From: Neostapfia colusana
Taxonomy: Eukaryota > Streptophyta > Magnoliopsida > Poales > Poaceae
Direction: 5' to 3'
Length of the DNA: 64,000 bases
Assembly: GCA_030760725.1 (NCBI GenBank)
Contig: JASWHV010000009.1
Span: 109,379,854-109,443,853, forward strand
Below, piece after piece: positions 8,707 through 19,980 of the stretch. How positions within the stretch are numbered: position 1 is the stretch's first letter; every line of letters starts with the position of its first letter. The notes beneath the pieces were generated by a model. That model searched no databases, was not told where the DNA came from, and was given only the letters and a program-made list of their open reading frames with translations. The position numbers were made by a program, and so were the translations under genes.

Positions 8707-9809
8707 TGCCGGTATCCTCAATATGGGGTACCCCCGCACATAGGGAAAATTGCCTAAGGACTTTGCCCCTTCCACAGGGGAAGCTTTGAAATCCCTACGT
8801 GTCCTGCGGGGCCGGACCTCCCTCTCCTCAGAGGAGGGCTCCGGGCCCGCCACGTGGCCGGCAGAGCCGGACCTCCCTTCTCCGCAGGGAGAGCTCCGAA
8901 GGCTCCACGTGTCCAGCGGGGCCGGACCTCACTCTCTTAGAGGAGAGCTCCGGGTCTGCCACGTGGCCAGCAGAGCCGGACCTCCCCCCTCCACGGGGAG
9001 AGCTCCGAAGGCTCCACGTGTCCAGCGGAGCCAGACCTCCCTCTCCTCAGAGGAGAGCTCCGGGCCCGCCACGTGGCCAGCAGAACAGCACTACCTGCCC
9101 CCGCGCGGTAGGCAGCAAGAGTAAAGACGCGCCATACCTTGTCCGTAAAAGGTATTCAATACCCGCGCCTTCCCAAGACACGGAGACGCGGAGCACGCCA
9201 TTGTCAGGTGCCGTTGTGCCCAGTCACGTCGCATTGAAGACTGGCATGCCGCGTCAGAGGCTGTACACCAATAAATACAGTGACAAGACATCCCCTGCCG
9301 CCCGTGCCGTCATCAACCACTACGCCTAGCTTGCGGCGTGGGCAGGGCTGCAAGACGAAGACTCACAAGCCCTCACCAGAGAAAGCTACCGGCGTAACTG
9401 CAGGATACGATAGATGGCAGACAATCTCCCTGGGACCACCTGTCGGGTCCTGGGCCCACCTTGTAAGCCGCCCGAGCCTTGGACTATAAAAGGCTCGGGT
9501 AGGCAACGTTACAAGGGGTTCGCTCTCACACGAGTTAGCACCTTGATTCAGCATTCTAGCACTCAGCTCATCCTCAAGCTCAGAACTCCGGTTCTGAGCA
9601 CCAAGCAATACAACGAGCACCTTTGCTCACCGTGGACGTAGGGTTTTACGCTCCGGCGGCTTGAACCACGTAAAAAACCCCTGTGTTCATCTATTTCCTT
9701 TGTCCAACTACGTTTAATCTCTCCGCGGGGGACTAGCCCCTCCGAAATAGAACCTCCGCTGGCTACCCAATGCAGGCCCGGGGGAAGTGTCGACTGCTAC
9801 ACTTCGACA
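8707..9809 (+). repeat. 3' LTR of Gypsy element B
   Basis: The 1,103-bp LTR starts TGCCGGTATC and ends ACTTCGACA. It has the same plan as LTR A: a phased G-box array (about 8790-9080), TATAAAAG at about 9485 and the gene-proximal segment GACGTAGGGTTTTACG. It is visibly more diverged than LTR A. Confidence 0.9.
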
Positions 9810-11235
9810 GTTTTTATGATTAATGACAACACTTAAGGGACTAATGAGCATTACAAGTGTAAGTACAGAAAAAGGGAAAAGAGAAGAAAAAGGCAAACTT
9901 ATAATAAGAGTAGAATTTAGGGATTTAAATTCTCTTGTGTTGAGTTTAGCCTTTAAGTATGAGTGTGTTCATAGAGTCAAAGTGTTGAGAATCATCTAAG
10001 AGCTCTTAGTCCAAGTCTAGGATGAGCGGAGTGAAGATTTGAGACAGCCCTAAGAATAGGGTCGGACTTGTCCAGGCAGGAAGGCCGGACTAGTACGGAA
10101 CATCGGACTAATCCGATGTAGGACAGACCAAGAGGTTCTGTGTGAGTTCGGACTTGTCAGTTTGGGTACGGAATAGTCCGTGGAGAGTGTGTTTGAGCTC
10201 TTCAGGAGCTAAGTCCTGAAGGACCGGACTAGTCCGTCCTTTGAGGCCGGACTAGTCCGCAGACTCACACTAGTCCGTTTCCAACCAGAACAAAAGGTTC
10301 TGTGTGAGATCGGACTAATCCTCCGTGAGTCAGACTAGTCCTTTTGAAGCATGGAAATAGCTGCGGGGACTAAGCCCTGGATGTCTGGACTTGTCCGCCC
10401 CTTGAGGTTGGACTAGTCCGATGGACCAGACTTGTCCGTTCTCAACCGGAACAATTGTTTCTGTGTGAGATCAAACTAGTCCGTTGTGGATCGGACTAGT
10501 CCGTAGTGTTGTGATCATTTGAATTCAAAAGGAGGCTGGTGACCATTTAGTTTGTAGGATATGACCATTTAGTAGGTAAAGAGTGATGACACCAGTCCCC
10601 GCAGGCCGGACTAGTCAGACCTTTTTTGGTGGCAACGACTAGCTCCCGGGACTTCTATAAAAAGGGGACGCCCGGGCCTCAAAGCAAGTGACAAGAACCC
10701 TAATGCCAAAATAGCCTTCCTAGAGCTTTTCTAGCACCCTCTCTTCAATTCTTGGAGCCCTAAGAGTGATTCTTGAGGGTTTCTGAGTTTTGGAAAGAGG
10801 AGAAAAAGGGGAGTGAGCAGCATTGAGCTCTTGGTTAATTCTCTCGCATTAAGTGGACAGTGTGTTGTTGAGGGTGTTGATTTGTAAGTGCTTTGAGCTG
10901 AAATCTTGTGGGAGCCTCAATTTGTGAGTCACCCCACGAATTATTTTGAAGTCTTTGTGATCTAGTGGAAGAACAAGCCAACCTTTGTGGTGGCTTGGTG
11001 AGGAAAAGGTTGAGAGCAACCTGGTCCTTTGTGGACTTCTCAACGTGGACGTAGGTTTCTTTGTGAAGCTAAACCACAGGATAAATCGCGTGTTCTCTTT
11101 CTTGAGTTAAGTTTCTCTGTGACCGGACTAGTCCGCCCTCGGGACCGGACTAGTCCGCACTCTGTGAACTGATTAGTTTTATTAAGCTGTATTTCCGATT
11201 TTCCACCTATTCACTCCCTCCCTAGGCAACTTTCA
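9810..11235 (+). repeat. 5' LTR of Copia element 1
   Basis: The right end is fixed by CAACTTTCA followed at 11238 by a primer-binding site. The left end is not resolved, because the Gypsy LTR B abuts it and the first bases may be lost. It is AT-rich compared with its neighbours, contains an array of CGGACTAGTCCG palindromes, and has a TATAAAAAG-type box near 10656. Confidence 0.65.
10080..11160. repeat. CGGACTAGTCCG palindrome array in Copia LTR
   Basis: The 12-bp perfect palindrome CGGACTAGTCCG or close variants occurs more than ten times between about 10085 and 10610, with two more at about 11122 and 11145. Spacing is irregular (roughly 25-60 bp), unlike the phased G-box array of the Gypsy LTRs. 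Confidence 0.8.
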
Positions 11236-11237
11236 AT

Positions 11238-11250
11238 TGGTACTAGAGGC
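11238..11250 (+). other. Primer-binding site (initiator Met tRNA type)
   Basis: TGGTACTAGAGGC follows the LTR end by two bases and is a slightly altered form of the plant Copia site TGGTATCAGAGC, complementary to the 3' end of initiator tRNA-Met. Confidence 0.7.
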
Positions 11251-11285
11251 AAACTTTCTTAAAAGCTTAACCGCTTAGAGAGGAG

Positions 11286-12870
11286 ATGGGGGAAACGGCA
11301 AGAAGGACTTACCACCCATCGACACCACCGGCGCCGGCGAGAACAGCACCCACGGCAATGAAGGTCCCAAGTTCTCGCCCCACAAGGCTATCAACTCAAA
11401 CAAGGACATGCCAAGGTTCCCTACCTTTGACTTGGAGACTGATGATGAAGATGAAGAAGTGAAGCGCCTTGCAGACCTTCTTCAAAGAGCAAAAGATGAA
11501 GCTAGAAGGAGGAGGAGACTTGAGAAAGAAAAGAAACTCAAGAAGCCCGAAGAGGACTACACTCAATATCCTTTCAATTATGAGCGCTTAAATTCGCACA
11601 CAAATTATTTATCTATTCCCTTGGGCAAACCTCCACATTTTGATGGCACCAAGTATACAATGTGGAAACACAACATGAAATTGCACCTTATTTCTCTCAA
11701 CCCTACACTTTGGCATATTATTTGTACAGGTGTAGATATCCCCGTGGATGATGAAGAGCTTACACCGGAGCAAGAACAACACATCCACCGCAATGCTCAA
11801 ACGACGGCCGTGCTCAACTCTTCCTTGAGCCAAGAAGAATTCAACAAGGTGGATGGGTTGGAACAAGCCAAAGAAATATGGGATACACTCAAAATTGCGC
11901 ATGAAGGCAACTGCTATGTCCGAGAAGCAAAGATTGAGATGATTGAGGGGGAGCTTGGAAGATTTGCCATGGAAGATGACGAGAACCCTTAAGAGATGTA
12001 CAACCGAGTCAAGACTCTCATAAACAAGAGTTGAGCGTACGGTTGTAAGAAGTGGACGGATCATGAAGTTGTTAAAAGGGTGATAAGAGCCTTCATGCCT
12101 CGCAATGTGACACTTTGCACCCTAATCCGAGAGAGTCCAAACTTCCACAAAATGACTCCGGATGAGGTGCTTGGGAAAATTATCAACCACGAGATGATGG
12201 AGATGGAAGCACGCCATATCAACGACCTTGCCAAAGTTACATCTACCAAGAAAAATGGAATTGCTCTCAAAGCATCACCCAAGGCCAAGAGTAAAGAGGT
12301 ACAAGCCTCAAGTGATGAAGAAGAAAGTGAAGATGAGAGCACCGATATGGATGAGGAGGAGTTGATCTTCTTCATCAAGAGATTCAAAAGAATGATGAAG
12401 AAAAGAATAGGGCCAAACTATGAGAGCAGAGGCAAGGACAAAAGCAAGTCAAGAACCAATAAAGCTTGCTACAATTGTGGCGAGTATGGGCACTACATCG
12501 TTAATTGCCCATACGGAATGGAAGAGGACAATAAGAAGAGGAAGAGGATGAAAAATCACAAGAGAAGAGGATATTCAAGAAGAAGAAGGCACATGGGCAC
12601 ATTCATGTTGGCAAAGAGTGGGATTCCAATGATGAGTCCTCCTCCGATGATGAAGCGGAAGTGGCAACCATCACCATCAAGAAGCCAAAAATGAAGAAGA
12701 CTCTCCTGCCTAACAAGGAAGAGTGGAAGAGATCACACCACACATGTCTCATGGCAAAGGAGGGAAAGTGAAAGGTAAAAACTAAAGTCTCCCTGCATTA
12801 TATTAAAGATGATGATTTCGATAGTGATAGTGAAAATGAATATGTGTTGAAGGATTGAGTAAAAATGCCC
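11286..12870 (+). pseudogene. Copia gag polyprotein (element 1)
   Basis: Gag starts at the ATG in GGAGATGGGG (11286), with a 1-nt loss soon after that puts the rest in another frame. Recognisable parts are an acidic/basic N-terminus, the UBN2-type capsid region (GTKYTMWKHNMKLHL, WDTLKIAHEG, near 11650-12000), and a zinc knuckle CYNCGEYGHYIVNC at about 12470-12512. TAA at 11990 and TGA near 12032 interrupt the capsid region. Both are simple transitions from Gln or Arg codons. Gag forms the cytoplasmic virus-like particle; this copy cannot. Confidence 0.85.
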
Positions 12871-13785
12871 TAATTAAAATTAAAATGCTCTCTGATGAAA
12901 CTTTAGATAAGGAGGAACTTCTTGAGAAACAAGAGGACTTGCTTATCAAAGAGAAGCAAAAGAATTTTGACCTTAACAAGCTCCTCAAGCTTGAGAAGGA
13001 GAAGAACATGGCACTTGAACTTGAACTTGCGAAATGCAAGGAGACCTCCTCATGTCTCGAGAGTTCGAATGTTGTGCTCTAAGATGAGCTTGTGAGTTTG
13101 AACAAAGATCATAAGAATCTTGAAACACAACTCGCAACTCTCAAGTTGAGTGTTATCTCTTCCGCCTCAACAAGCCTAAACTTGTCAAATTTAGAGGCAA
13201 ACACTAAAGCCTGTAAATGTATAAAATGTGTATCTAATTTAAAAAATGAGCTCAACATGGCAAAGAGCAACAGTACACCTAAGAGTGGCATCTTTGACAA
13301 GGAGAAGATTAAGTATGCACGCAGTTCATACTAAATTGCAAGGTCTCCCTTTATCAAAGATGGCCTTGGCTATTCAAGGAAAGCAAAGCAAAATGCAAAT
13401 ATCCCTAAGAATAACAAAATGCATATTGCCTTTGTCAAGGAAGGATCATACCAAACTATGAATGAATTTCATGTTTCTACCTCCCCCAAAATGCAAAATT
13501 TGATAAATGTACTAAAGATGCTAATAGTGCTAAGAATAACAACCTAACTTTATTCCATGATTTTAATGCATCTTATGTACTAATGCATCTTATGATTTTT
13601 TTATGTACTAATGAGAAGCCAATTTGGGTATGTCTATGTAAAATATGTTGGGCCACTCCGCAAGAGCCCAAAGCCTTGTGTGTGGGTATCCAAAACTCTT
13701 GTCACTAACCTCAAAGGACCCAACCAAGCTTGGGTACCTAAAACCAAAGCTTAAACTTGTTTTGTAAGCGTATTCTTCCGGTGGT
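12871..13785 (+). pseudogene. Gag-protease linker region of Copia element 1
   Basis: Short open pieces encode Lys/Glu/Leu-rich heptads (about 12855-13080) and a CKCIKC pair near 13213, interrupted by several stops. SIRE-like Copia elements have a comparable charged spacer between gag and protease. No catalytic motif is seen here. Confidence 0.55.
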
Positions 13786-15543
13786 ACAAAGTGGGTATTA
13801 GATAGTGGCTGCACCAACCACATGACTGGAGCGAGAAAAATATTTGTAGAGTATGAAGAAACCAATGATCGAAGTCAAGGTATTTATTTCGGTGACAATA
13901 GCCTAGGAAGGGTACTAGGTATGGGCAAAATCTCCATTTCTCTACAACACACCATTTCAAATGTCATGCACATTGAGTCACTAGATTATAACCTTTTATT
14001 CATATCTCAATTATGTGTCAAATGTTTCAATTGCTTATTCACTAACTAAGGTGTGATTGTCACTAGAAGAGTAGATAACTCAATTGCCTTCAAAGGTGTG
14101 CTCAAAGGAAAGCTTTATCTTGTGGACTTCTCTATGGATAAAACTCAACTTGACACATGCTTGATGGCAAAGACTAACATGGATTGGTTGTGGCATCGTA
14201 GGCTAGCCCGTTTTGGTATGAGAAATCTTCAAAAACTTCTAAAAGGTAATCACGCCCGAGGTCTTAAGAATGTTGTTTTTGAGAAAGATAGACCTTGTAG
14301 CGCGTGCCAAGCTAGGAAACAAGTTGGAGTAACTCATCCCGCCAAGAATGTGATGATGACAACAAGACCACTAGAGATGCTTCACATGGACCTCTTTGGT
14401 CCTATTGTTTATAAGCATTGGTGGTAATAAATATGGTCTAGTTATTGTCGATGATTTTTATCGGTTCACTTGGATTTTTCTCTTGCATGATAAGGGTGAA
14501 ACTCAAGGTGTCCTTAAGAGTTTCTTAAGGAGAGCTCAAAATGAGTTCTCTTTGAGAATCAGGAAGATAAGAAGCGACAACAACACTGAATTTAAGAACA
14601 CCCAAGTAGAAAAGTACTTGGACGAGGAGAGCATCAGGCATGAGTTTTCGACACCCTACACACCCGAACAAAATGGGGTGGACAAGGAAGAACCGAACTC
14701 TAATAGAGATGTAAAGAACAATGCTTGATGAGTACAAGACATCCGACCGGTTTTGGGCGGAAGCGGTTAACATTGCTTGTCATGCCACAAACCGCCTCTA
14801 ACTCCATCGTCTCTTGAAGAAGACTCCTATGAACTCCTAATGGGTAACAAACTGAATATATCCTACTTTAGAGTCTTTGGTAGCAAGTGCTGTATTCTTA
14901 ACAAGAAACCTCGAATTTTGAAGTTCGCCTCGAAATCCGATGAAGGTTTCTTGCTTGGTTATGATTCAAACACTTATGTCTATCATGTATTCAACAAAAC
15001 CTCCGATTGTGTTGAAATCGCACATGACGTAGTTTTTGATGAAATTAATGGCTCCCAAAGGGAGCAAGTTGATCAATGTGCACTAGATGAAGAAGAGGCA
15101 CCATGTATGGCATTAAGGAGGATGTCACTTGGTGACATACGACCACAAGAGCTACAAGACCCAAGTGACCCATCCTCGACACAAGAAGTGACCCAAACAC
15201 AAGATCAAGCACAAGATCCCCTATATCAAGAAAAAGATCAAGATCACCATGCTCAAGACATCGAAGGCCACGATGGTGGTAGCGATCAAGGGGGAGATAA
15301 AGAGGAAGAAGAATTTCACTCAAGACCAAGTGTGCCACACCCTAGAGTCCATCAATGTGTACAACGGAATCATCCCATTGGCAATATACTTGAAGACATC
15401 TCTAGGGGGGTAATTACTCGCTCTCGTATGGCTAACTTTTGTGCTCACTACTCTTTTGTGTCTTATTTGGAGCCTTTCAAGGTTGAAGATGCCTTACGAG
15501 ATCTGGATTGGTTGATGGCAATGCAAGTGGAGCTTAACAATAA
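13786..15543 (+). pseudogene. Copia protease and integrase (element 1)
   Basis: The aspartic protease motif VLDSGCTNHMTG is at about 13798. The pre-integrase zinc region follows (WHRRLARFG, then CSACQA near 14300), then the integrase core with catalytic Asp in MLHMDLFGP (14380) and Asp in IRSDNNTEF (14570). The region of the catalytic Glu (EQNGV, about 14670) is frame-shifted. A C-terminal stretch with RVFGSKCCILNKK and a long acidic linker lead to RSRMANFCAHYSFVSYLEP, the segment just before Copia RT, and the match ends at about 15543. Stops occur at 14047 and 14425. It is dead, with RT absent. Confidence 0.8.
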
Positions 15544-16254
15544 TGTCAAAATTTTACTACTTAAAGTTCAGCGTTTGCTTCATCAGCCAAATGCACCCGA
15601 TGTTGAAAATGATTGCTATAATCTACTTATCAAGGTTAGTAACTTTGTGTTAGTGAGCAACCTAGGTTATATATCATTCCTCATTCTACATTTGTCAATT
15701 TAAAGAATGTCAATGTTATTTTCAGGATCCAGACGAATATTAGAGACGTGTTTCGAAGCAAGCTCAACGGTACAGTTTATATGAATCGATGGGAGCTTCG
15801 TAGGAATATAAGTCTGAAATGTATAGTTTAGAGGGCACGCAATGTGTATAAACTATAAAATATTCATTGAGTTGCAAATGTTTATCTCTAAATTACAATG
15901 TGATTGCAGTTCTATATGTTCATTGTGGCAACGATGCACATTTATTATCTCTGCGCGCGAAGTGGCAACGGACAAATATACTAGAAAGGACATAATTTAA
16001 ACATTTTTCACAGGTGGTGTTTAACTAAGAGCCGCCTATGAAATTTGCGCCTATATAAGGTCGCCTAGAAATAACATAATTTAAAAGTTTTTCATAGGCG
16101 GTGTTTAACTAAGAGCCGCCTGTGAAATCGCACCTATATTAGGCCACTCGGGCGGTTCTAAATTACAATTTACAAACCGCCTGCACTAATACATCTCTAC
16201 AGGTGGTGTTTAACAAAGAGCCGCCTGTGAAAATTTGCGCCTATATAAGGCCAC
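15544..16254 (+). mobile_element. CACTA-like fragment with subterminal repeats
   Basis: The first part looks like the end of a two-exon gene: LLHQPNAPDVENDCYN, donor AAG|GTTAGT at about 15637, acceptor TTTTCAG at about 15726, then a short exon with a stop. I do not recognise the protein. From about 16005 three copies of a TTCAYAGGCGGTGTTTAACTAAGAGCCGCCTGTGAA-type inverted unit follow, the same motif family as the subterminal repeats of the CACTA element at 26980-56450. No TIR or target duplication is seen, so it is only a fragment. Confidence 0.5.
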
Positions 16255-16336
16255 TCTTCTAAGCAATCATTTAAGACACATGACACTCCACATAAGTTTG
16301 ATGATAAGGGTAAAACACCTCATCATCCTCCTCAAA
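16255..16336 (+). pseudogene. Copia element 2, gag fragment left of the nested Gypsy
   Basis: One frame reads KQSFKTHDTPHKFDDKGK, then a short Pro/His stretch ending KDVK, a composition typical of the spacer before a Copia gag zinc knuckle. The knuckle's second half resumes at 24601 on the other side of Gypsy element C. The assignment rests on that continuity. Confidence 0.5.
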
Positions 16337-17396
16337 AGGATGTGAAGGGGGCTAGTGGATCTCGAAGATCGGAACACAATGGCGATAGGAACACGAGGAT
16401 TTACGTGGTTCGGGCCGCTAGAGCATAATACCCTACGTCCACGGATGTGTTTGCTGTATTGCTCGCGCGTATGAGTGTGTGAGTTAGCTGTGTTGTAAAC
16501 CCTTTGCCCGGAGGCTGCCCCGGTCCTTTTATAGCCCAAGGCCGGGGCAGTTATAAGGTGGCCCGGGGCCCGACAGGTGGCCGGGCGCTTCTGACTGGGT
16601 GGCCGGTGATGATGAAGTCCCTGTCTTATCGCCGCGTCTCCTCGCTCTGCTAGGCGGCTCTGTGCCGTTGGGTGGCATTGTTGCACCGTCACACCTCGTC
16701 GCCCTGTCTTCCACCGTAATGGTGCGCAGACGGTGAACGGAGGCGTGCACCGTGTGCCATGCTTCTGGGGAAGGCGCGAGCCTTGAATGCTTGGCCTGAC
16801 AGCGTACCTTCCTCTTTACTTCTTGGCCACCTGCTCGTTGCTCGTCGGAGTGATGCCCGTACGGCTAGCCCTCGATACACGTGTCACTGCTGGAGCTGTC
16901 TTACGGAGTATCAGGTGGTCCGGAGTTGTTGGGTACATGGCAGCTCCGGAGCCCTCCCGTACCGGAGGTCAGGTCCGGGCCGCAGGTCACATGGCGCATC
17001 CAGAGCCTTCCTCGGGTAGAGGGTTTTCTAGGAGCCGTGGCCCACGCGGCCGCACGGGAGCCCTCCCCTGCTGGAGGTCGGACCTAGAGCCGCATGACAC
17101 ATGGCCCCTCCGGAGCTCTCTTTGGCGGAGGGTGCGGCCCGGAGGCTCTGTGCACGTGGCAGCGCCGAAGACCTTCTTGACGGAGGATGGGGCCCGGCAC
17201 CTCCAGACACGTGGCGGTTCTTGAGCCACTCTCGTCCGGTCTTCAGGCTCAGGGCCTGAAGACACGCGGCGATCCCGGGTCTTCCCACCGGGTCCAGTGC
17301 ACGTGGCTTACTCTAGGGCCCGCCTAAGTCGGGAAGGCAGGACCTAAGTGCTTTCTATCCACTACACGGAGGTAACCGGTTCACAGGGTACCAACA
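16337..17396 (-). repeat. 3' LTR of Gypsy element C, outer end truncated
   Basis: Homologous to 23390-24600 from GGGGCTAGTGGATCT onward. The inner end GGGTACCAACA is followed by GTGGCCCCCGAGCCC, the complement of a polypurine tract. The outer ~55 bp (TGTCGAAGTG...) are missing. Confidence 0.8.
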
Positions 17397-17986
17397 GTGG
17401 CCCCCGAGCCCAAATCGGGGGAGGTATTGAGCCCGCAGGTGGGTCCCCTATCTCTCTCGCATGGTGGTTTTGGACTTGCAATTTCTGGGAATTGAAGTGG
17501 TGGAGAGATTTTCACGTAGTGGGCGAGCGTCCATACCTAGGATACAAAGAGGTTGTTCATTCTCGGTGTAGTGGGGGCACTCACTGAAAGCGGTAGCGCC
17601 TTGTCGTGTCCACTCTAACTTGACCGGTCACGGCGTGGCAGCCGAGGAGCTGCCTCAGGGCAATTACTGCGGCCGCTCGTGAACCGTCGGGGTACCGCGC
17701 CGCTTCCCTCAGGAACCGGCGGACGTTCCCAAGTTCATACTCGCCTGTCCTGCTAGTACCTGACCGGTGGGCCCGGGCCCTACCTATCATTGGCGAGTGC
17801 TAGGGCGACGTGCTCGAGGGGTCACCCTGGGTTATTCACTGCGGCAGCCGATGAGTCGGTCCCATCGTTCTGCTCTAGAACCGTCGGACGTTCCCGAGGG
17901 GTTATCCTCCCGACCCCCAGTGGCTGACGGGTGGACCTGAGTCCATCCCATAGCTGGGGGAGGAAAATAGACCGTGGCGTGCAGCG

Positions 17987-18323
17987 GTGGTGACCCAATC
18001 GCCGCGCCTGTTGTGCTGCCTGAGGCAGAGGACGGGTACAAAAGGAGGCCTTGCGGTGTGGGTCGACACCCTTCCTCACCATGTGGCATCTGTTCTCCTC
18101 TTGCGTGCTGGAAGTCGCCACTTCCAGACGCTCTCGCCCACCAGATACTCCCTCACTGGTAGTCGTCTTCGTCCACTTCTGCGAGATGTTCGTGCGTGTG
18201 CGGCCTCCAGGTAGGGTCTCTGATGGATCCCTCTCCTTGACGGTCTTGGATAGAGGGACAAGCCATCCTGATGGCATGCCAACGGTAAAGGAGGCCATCA
18301 GGGACAGGGTCTTTGACCCGTAG
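17987..18323 (+). pseudogene. Trace of the antisense gene (element C)
   Basis: On the strand opposite this element's gag-pol, a short frame contains VVVFVHFCEMFVRVRP. This matches the PF04195-like signature of elements B (VAVFMDICEMFVGVR) and E (VAVFIQFCEMFVCVR). The flanks are too decayed to join. It shows that the antisense gene was once present in this copy, in the same relative position. Confidence 0.6.
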
Positions 18324-19980
18324 TGAGCCCCAACACCAGTGTTGGGTGGAGCACGTCCTCTAGGCGCTCCGCCACAGGAGTATTTTCTACGGTACTGGAG
18401 GAAGGCTAGGTCTAGAGTGATCAAGCCTTTTTCCTGGTACTGTTGCCTTGGTCTAGTGTGCATCATTGTTACCTTGGTGAAGCATGCATCGCTGTCGACC
18501 TGTTGGCATTTGACCCGCAACACCGGATGTCACCGTTGCCTCGGTCCGGCGTGATTTGCTGCCGACCTTGGTCTAATAGCAGGTGACCATCTCACTGCGT
18601 AGAGATCGGCTCGGGGAATACCAAGCAGGCCACGGAGCAGAAGATTACTCGACTTGTAGCTGCTAGTTCCTTAGTCGTCTTGCATCCCCTTTTGTATGTT
18701 AGGACCCCAATATCAATGAAAATATCTCTATTTTAAGTCTTTCATTGTCTTGTTTTGTATTCCTGTGTTGATGAATAAACAAATCATTCTGTTGATCTTC
18801 CTTCGATGAATCGCTCGGCGCTGGGTCCCGTAGGCAGAACCATTTTCGTGAGGCCCCCTGACCCTTGATGCCGCTAGGATCGGAGGGTCCCTTAGCTCGT
18901 CAAAGCAGTTGACGTTTCCTTGTTGCTTGCTGTAGATGTGTACCTGCTTCCTTTTACGAGTTGTCGGGGTCCGGGCGACTTTCTTAGTTTGACCAGTCGC
19001 GATGACCCCCCTAGCAAACGGGTGCTAGTGTAAGACACAAGCTCCGGAGCCTTCGGAGGCGCCAGCTTTTGGGGGTCCAAGAGTGGCCCCTTGGGAGAGT
19101 TGGAGTTACGCCCCACAGACCGGAGCCTTGTGGCTTGCACAGACACTAAAAGAAAAGGATAATCCGTGCTGGTAGTTGCATTTTCTTTGCTCGATGGCCC
19201 CATTATGGCTTATGGTCCTCTGCTAAGCTACGACGCCTGGGAAATTCGATGTAATAGCATACGGACCCCGGTTACCACCCATCCCGGGGTGGTGTGCCAT
19301 TCAGGCCCCCCGCACTTGGGTGCTGTGCTGACAGAGGAAGGACGCGCACGCTTAGGGCGCAGGACCAGTCTAAGCAGGCTACACATCCTGGACCTCCCAC
19401 TGACCAGACACTCCGAAGAGGGGAGGCGTCCTTCCGGAATCACCGGACCCAAGCAGGAAGGTAGCCAGGGGGTCCGGAGGCAATATAGGTGCCTCAGGCA
19501 TTTTCGCCTTGTAGCAGGACTTTGGCCAAAGGCGAAACAGATAAATACAACTATGTACACGTCGAAGGGTACGCAAAAATATACACAAGCTTGAAAGGAA
19601 AGATATATTGGTAAGGGAGCGCAAAGGTCCAGGATGACTTAGCTGACGCGGGCAGTACTTTGCCAACATCCCAAGCTTTTTCTTCTGGGCCCTTAGTGGC
19701 GTATGGACTCAGGGCGCCTTGGTGGTGAGTCTACCATTCTTTCTGGACCCCTGGTAACGCAAAGAGCCGAGGGGAGTTCAGCCCTTGTCTTCAGCTTGTC
19801 GTAGCCGACGCTCCGAGTCTTCTGCTCGTTGCTGGATTGGTCTGGTGTCCTACCCGCGTTGCTTACCGTGATGGCCCCTGGTAGGTGTGGCCACTTAGTG
19901 AGGGGGCACACCTACCAAGTAGATTGGATGAGGCAAGGTGTCAGCATTGGACCTCTCGGGGGGTCCGCGACACCACGGAA
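18324..19980. other. Noncoding, decayed interior of Gypsy element C
   Basis: No gene is supported. The stretch lies between the antisense-gene trace and the integrase remnant and contains scattered family motifs such as GGGGTCCGG and a TAGGTGTGGCC block near 19880, also found in A, B and E after pol. Confidence 0.5.

Larger units (their letters stand above)
3640..9809 (+). mobile_element. Ty3/Gypsy (Tat lineage) element B, 3' part
   Basis: This is the 3' portion of an older member of the same family: noncoding tract (3640-5026), full-length antisense gene (5027-8201), purine tract GGGCCCGGGGGCCAC ending at 8706, and LTR 8707-9809. Its pol lies to the left of the nested element A, outside the window. 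Its LTR start has decayed to TGCCGGTATC while A keeps TGTCGGTACC, which fits B being the older host. On the right it abuts a Copia LTR at 9810. Confidence 0.85.
9810..15543 (+). mobile_element. Ty1/Copia element 1 (SIRE/Maximus-like), 3'-truncated
   Basis: A Copia element in plus orientation with a 5' LTR, a tRNA-Met-type primer site, gag, protease and integrase in Copia order. The sequence stops matching Copia at about 15543, just where reverse transcriptase would begin, so RT, RNase H and the 3' LTR are gone. The long gag with a CCHC knuckle and the charged coiled-coil linker between gag and protease resemble the SIRE/Maximus lineage. Many stops are explained by C-to-T changes, as expected of an old methylated copy. 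Confidence 0.8.

Noticed and set aside
1..9809. Tandem duplication of one element (3640 onward resembles 312 onward)
   Set aside because: The break is exactly at an LTR terminus followed by ACAGC, and the two copies differ in gene content and LTR divergence; nested insertion is simpler.
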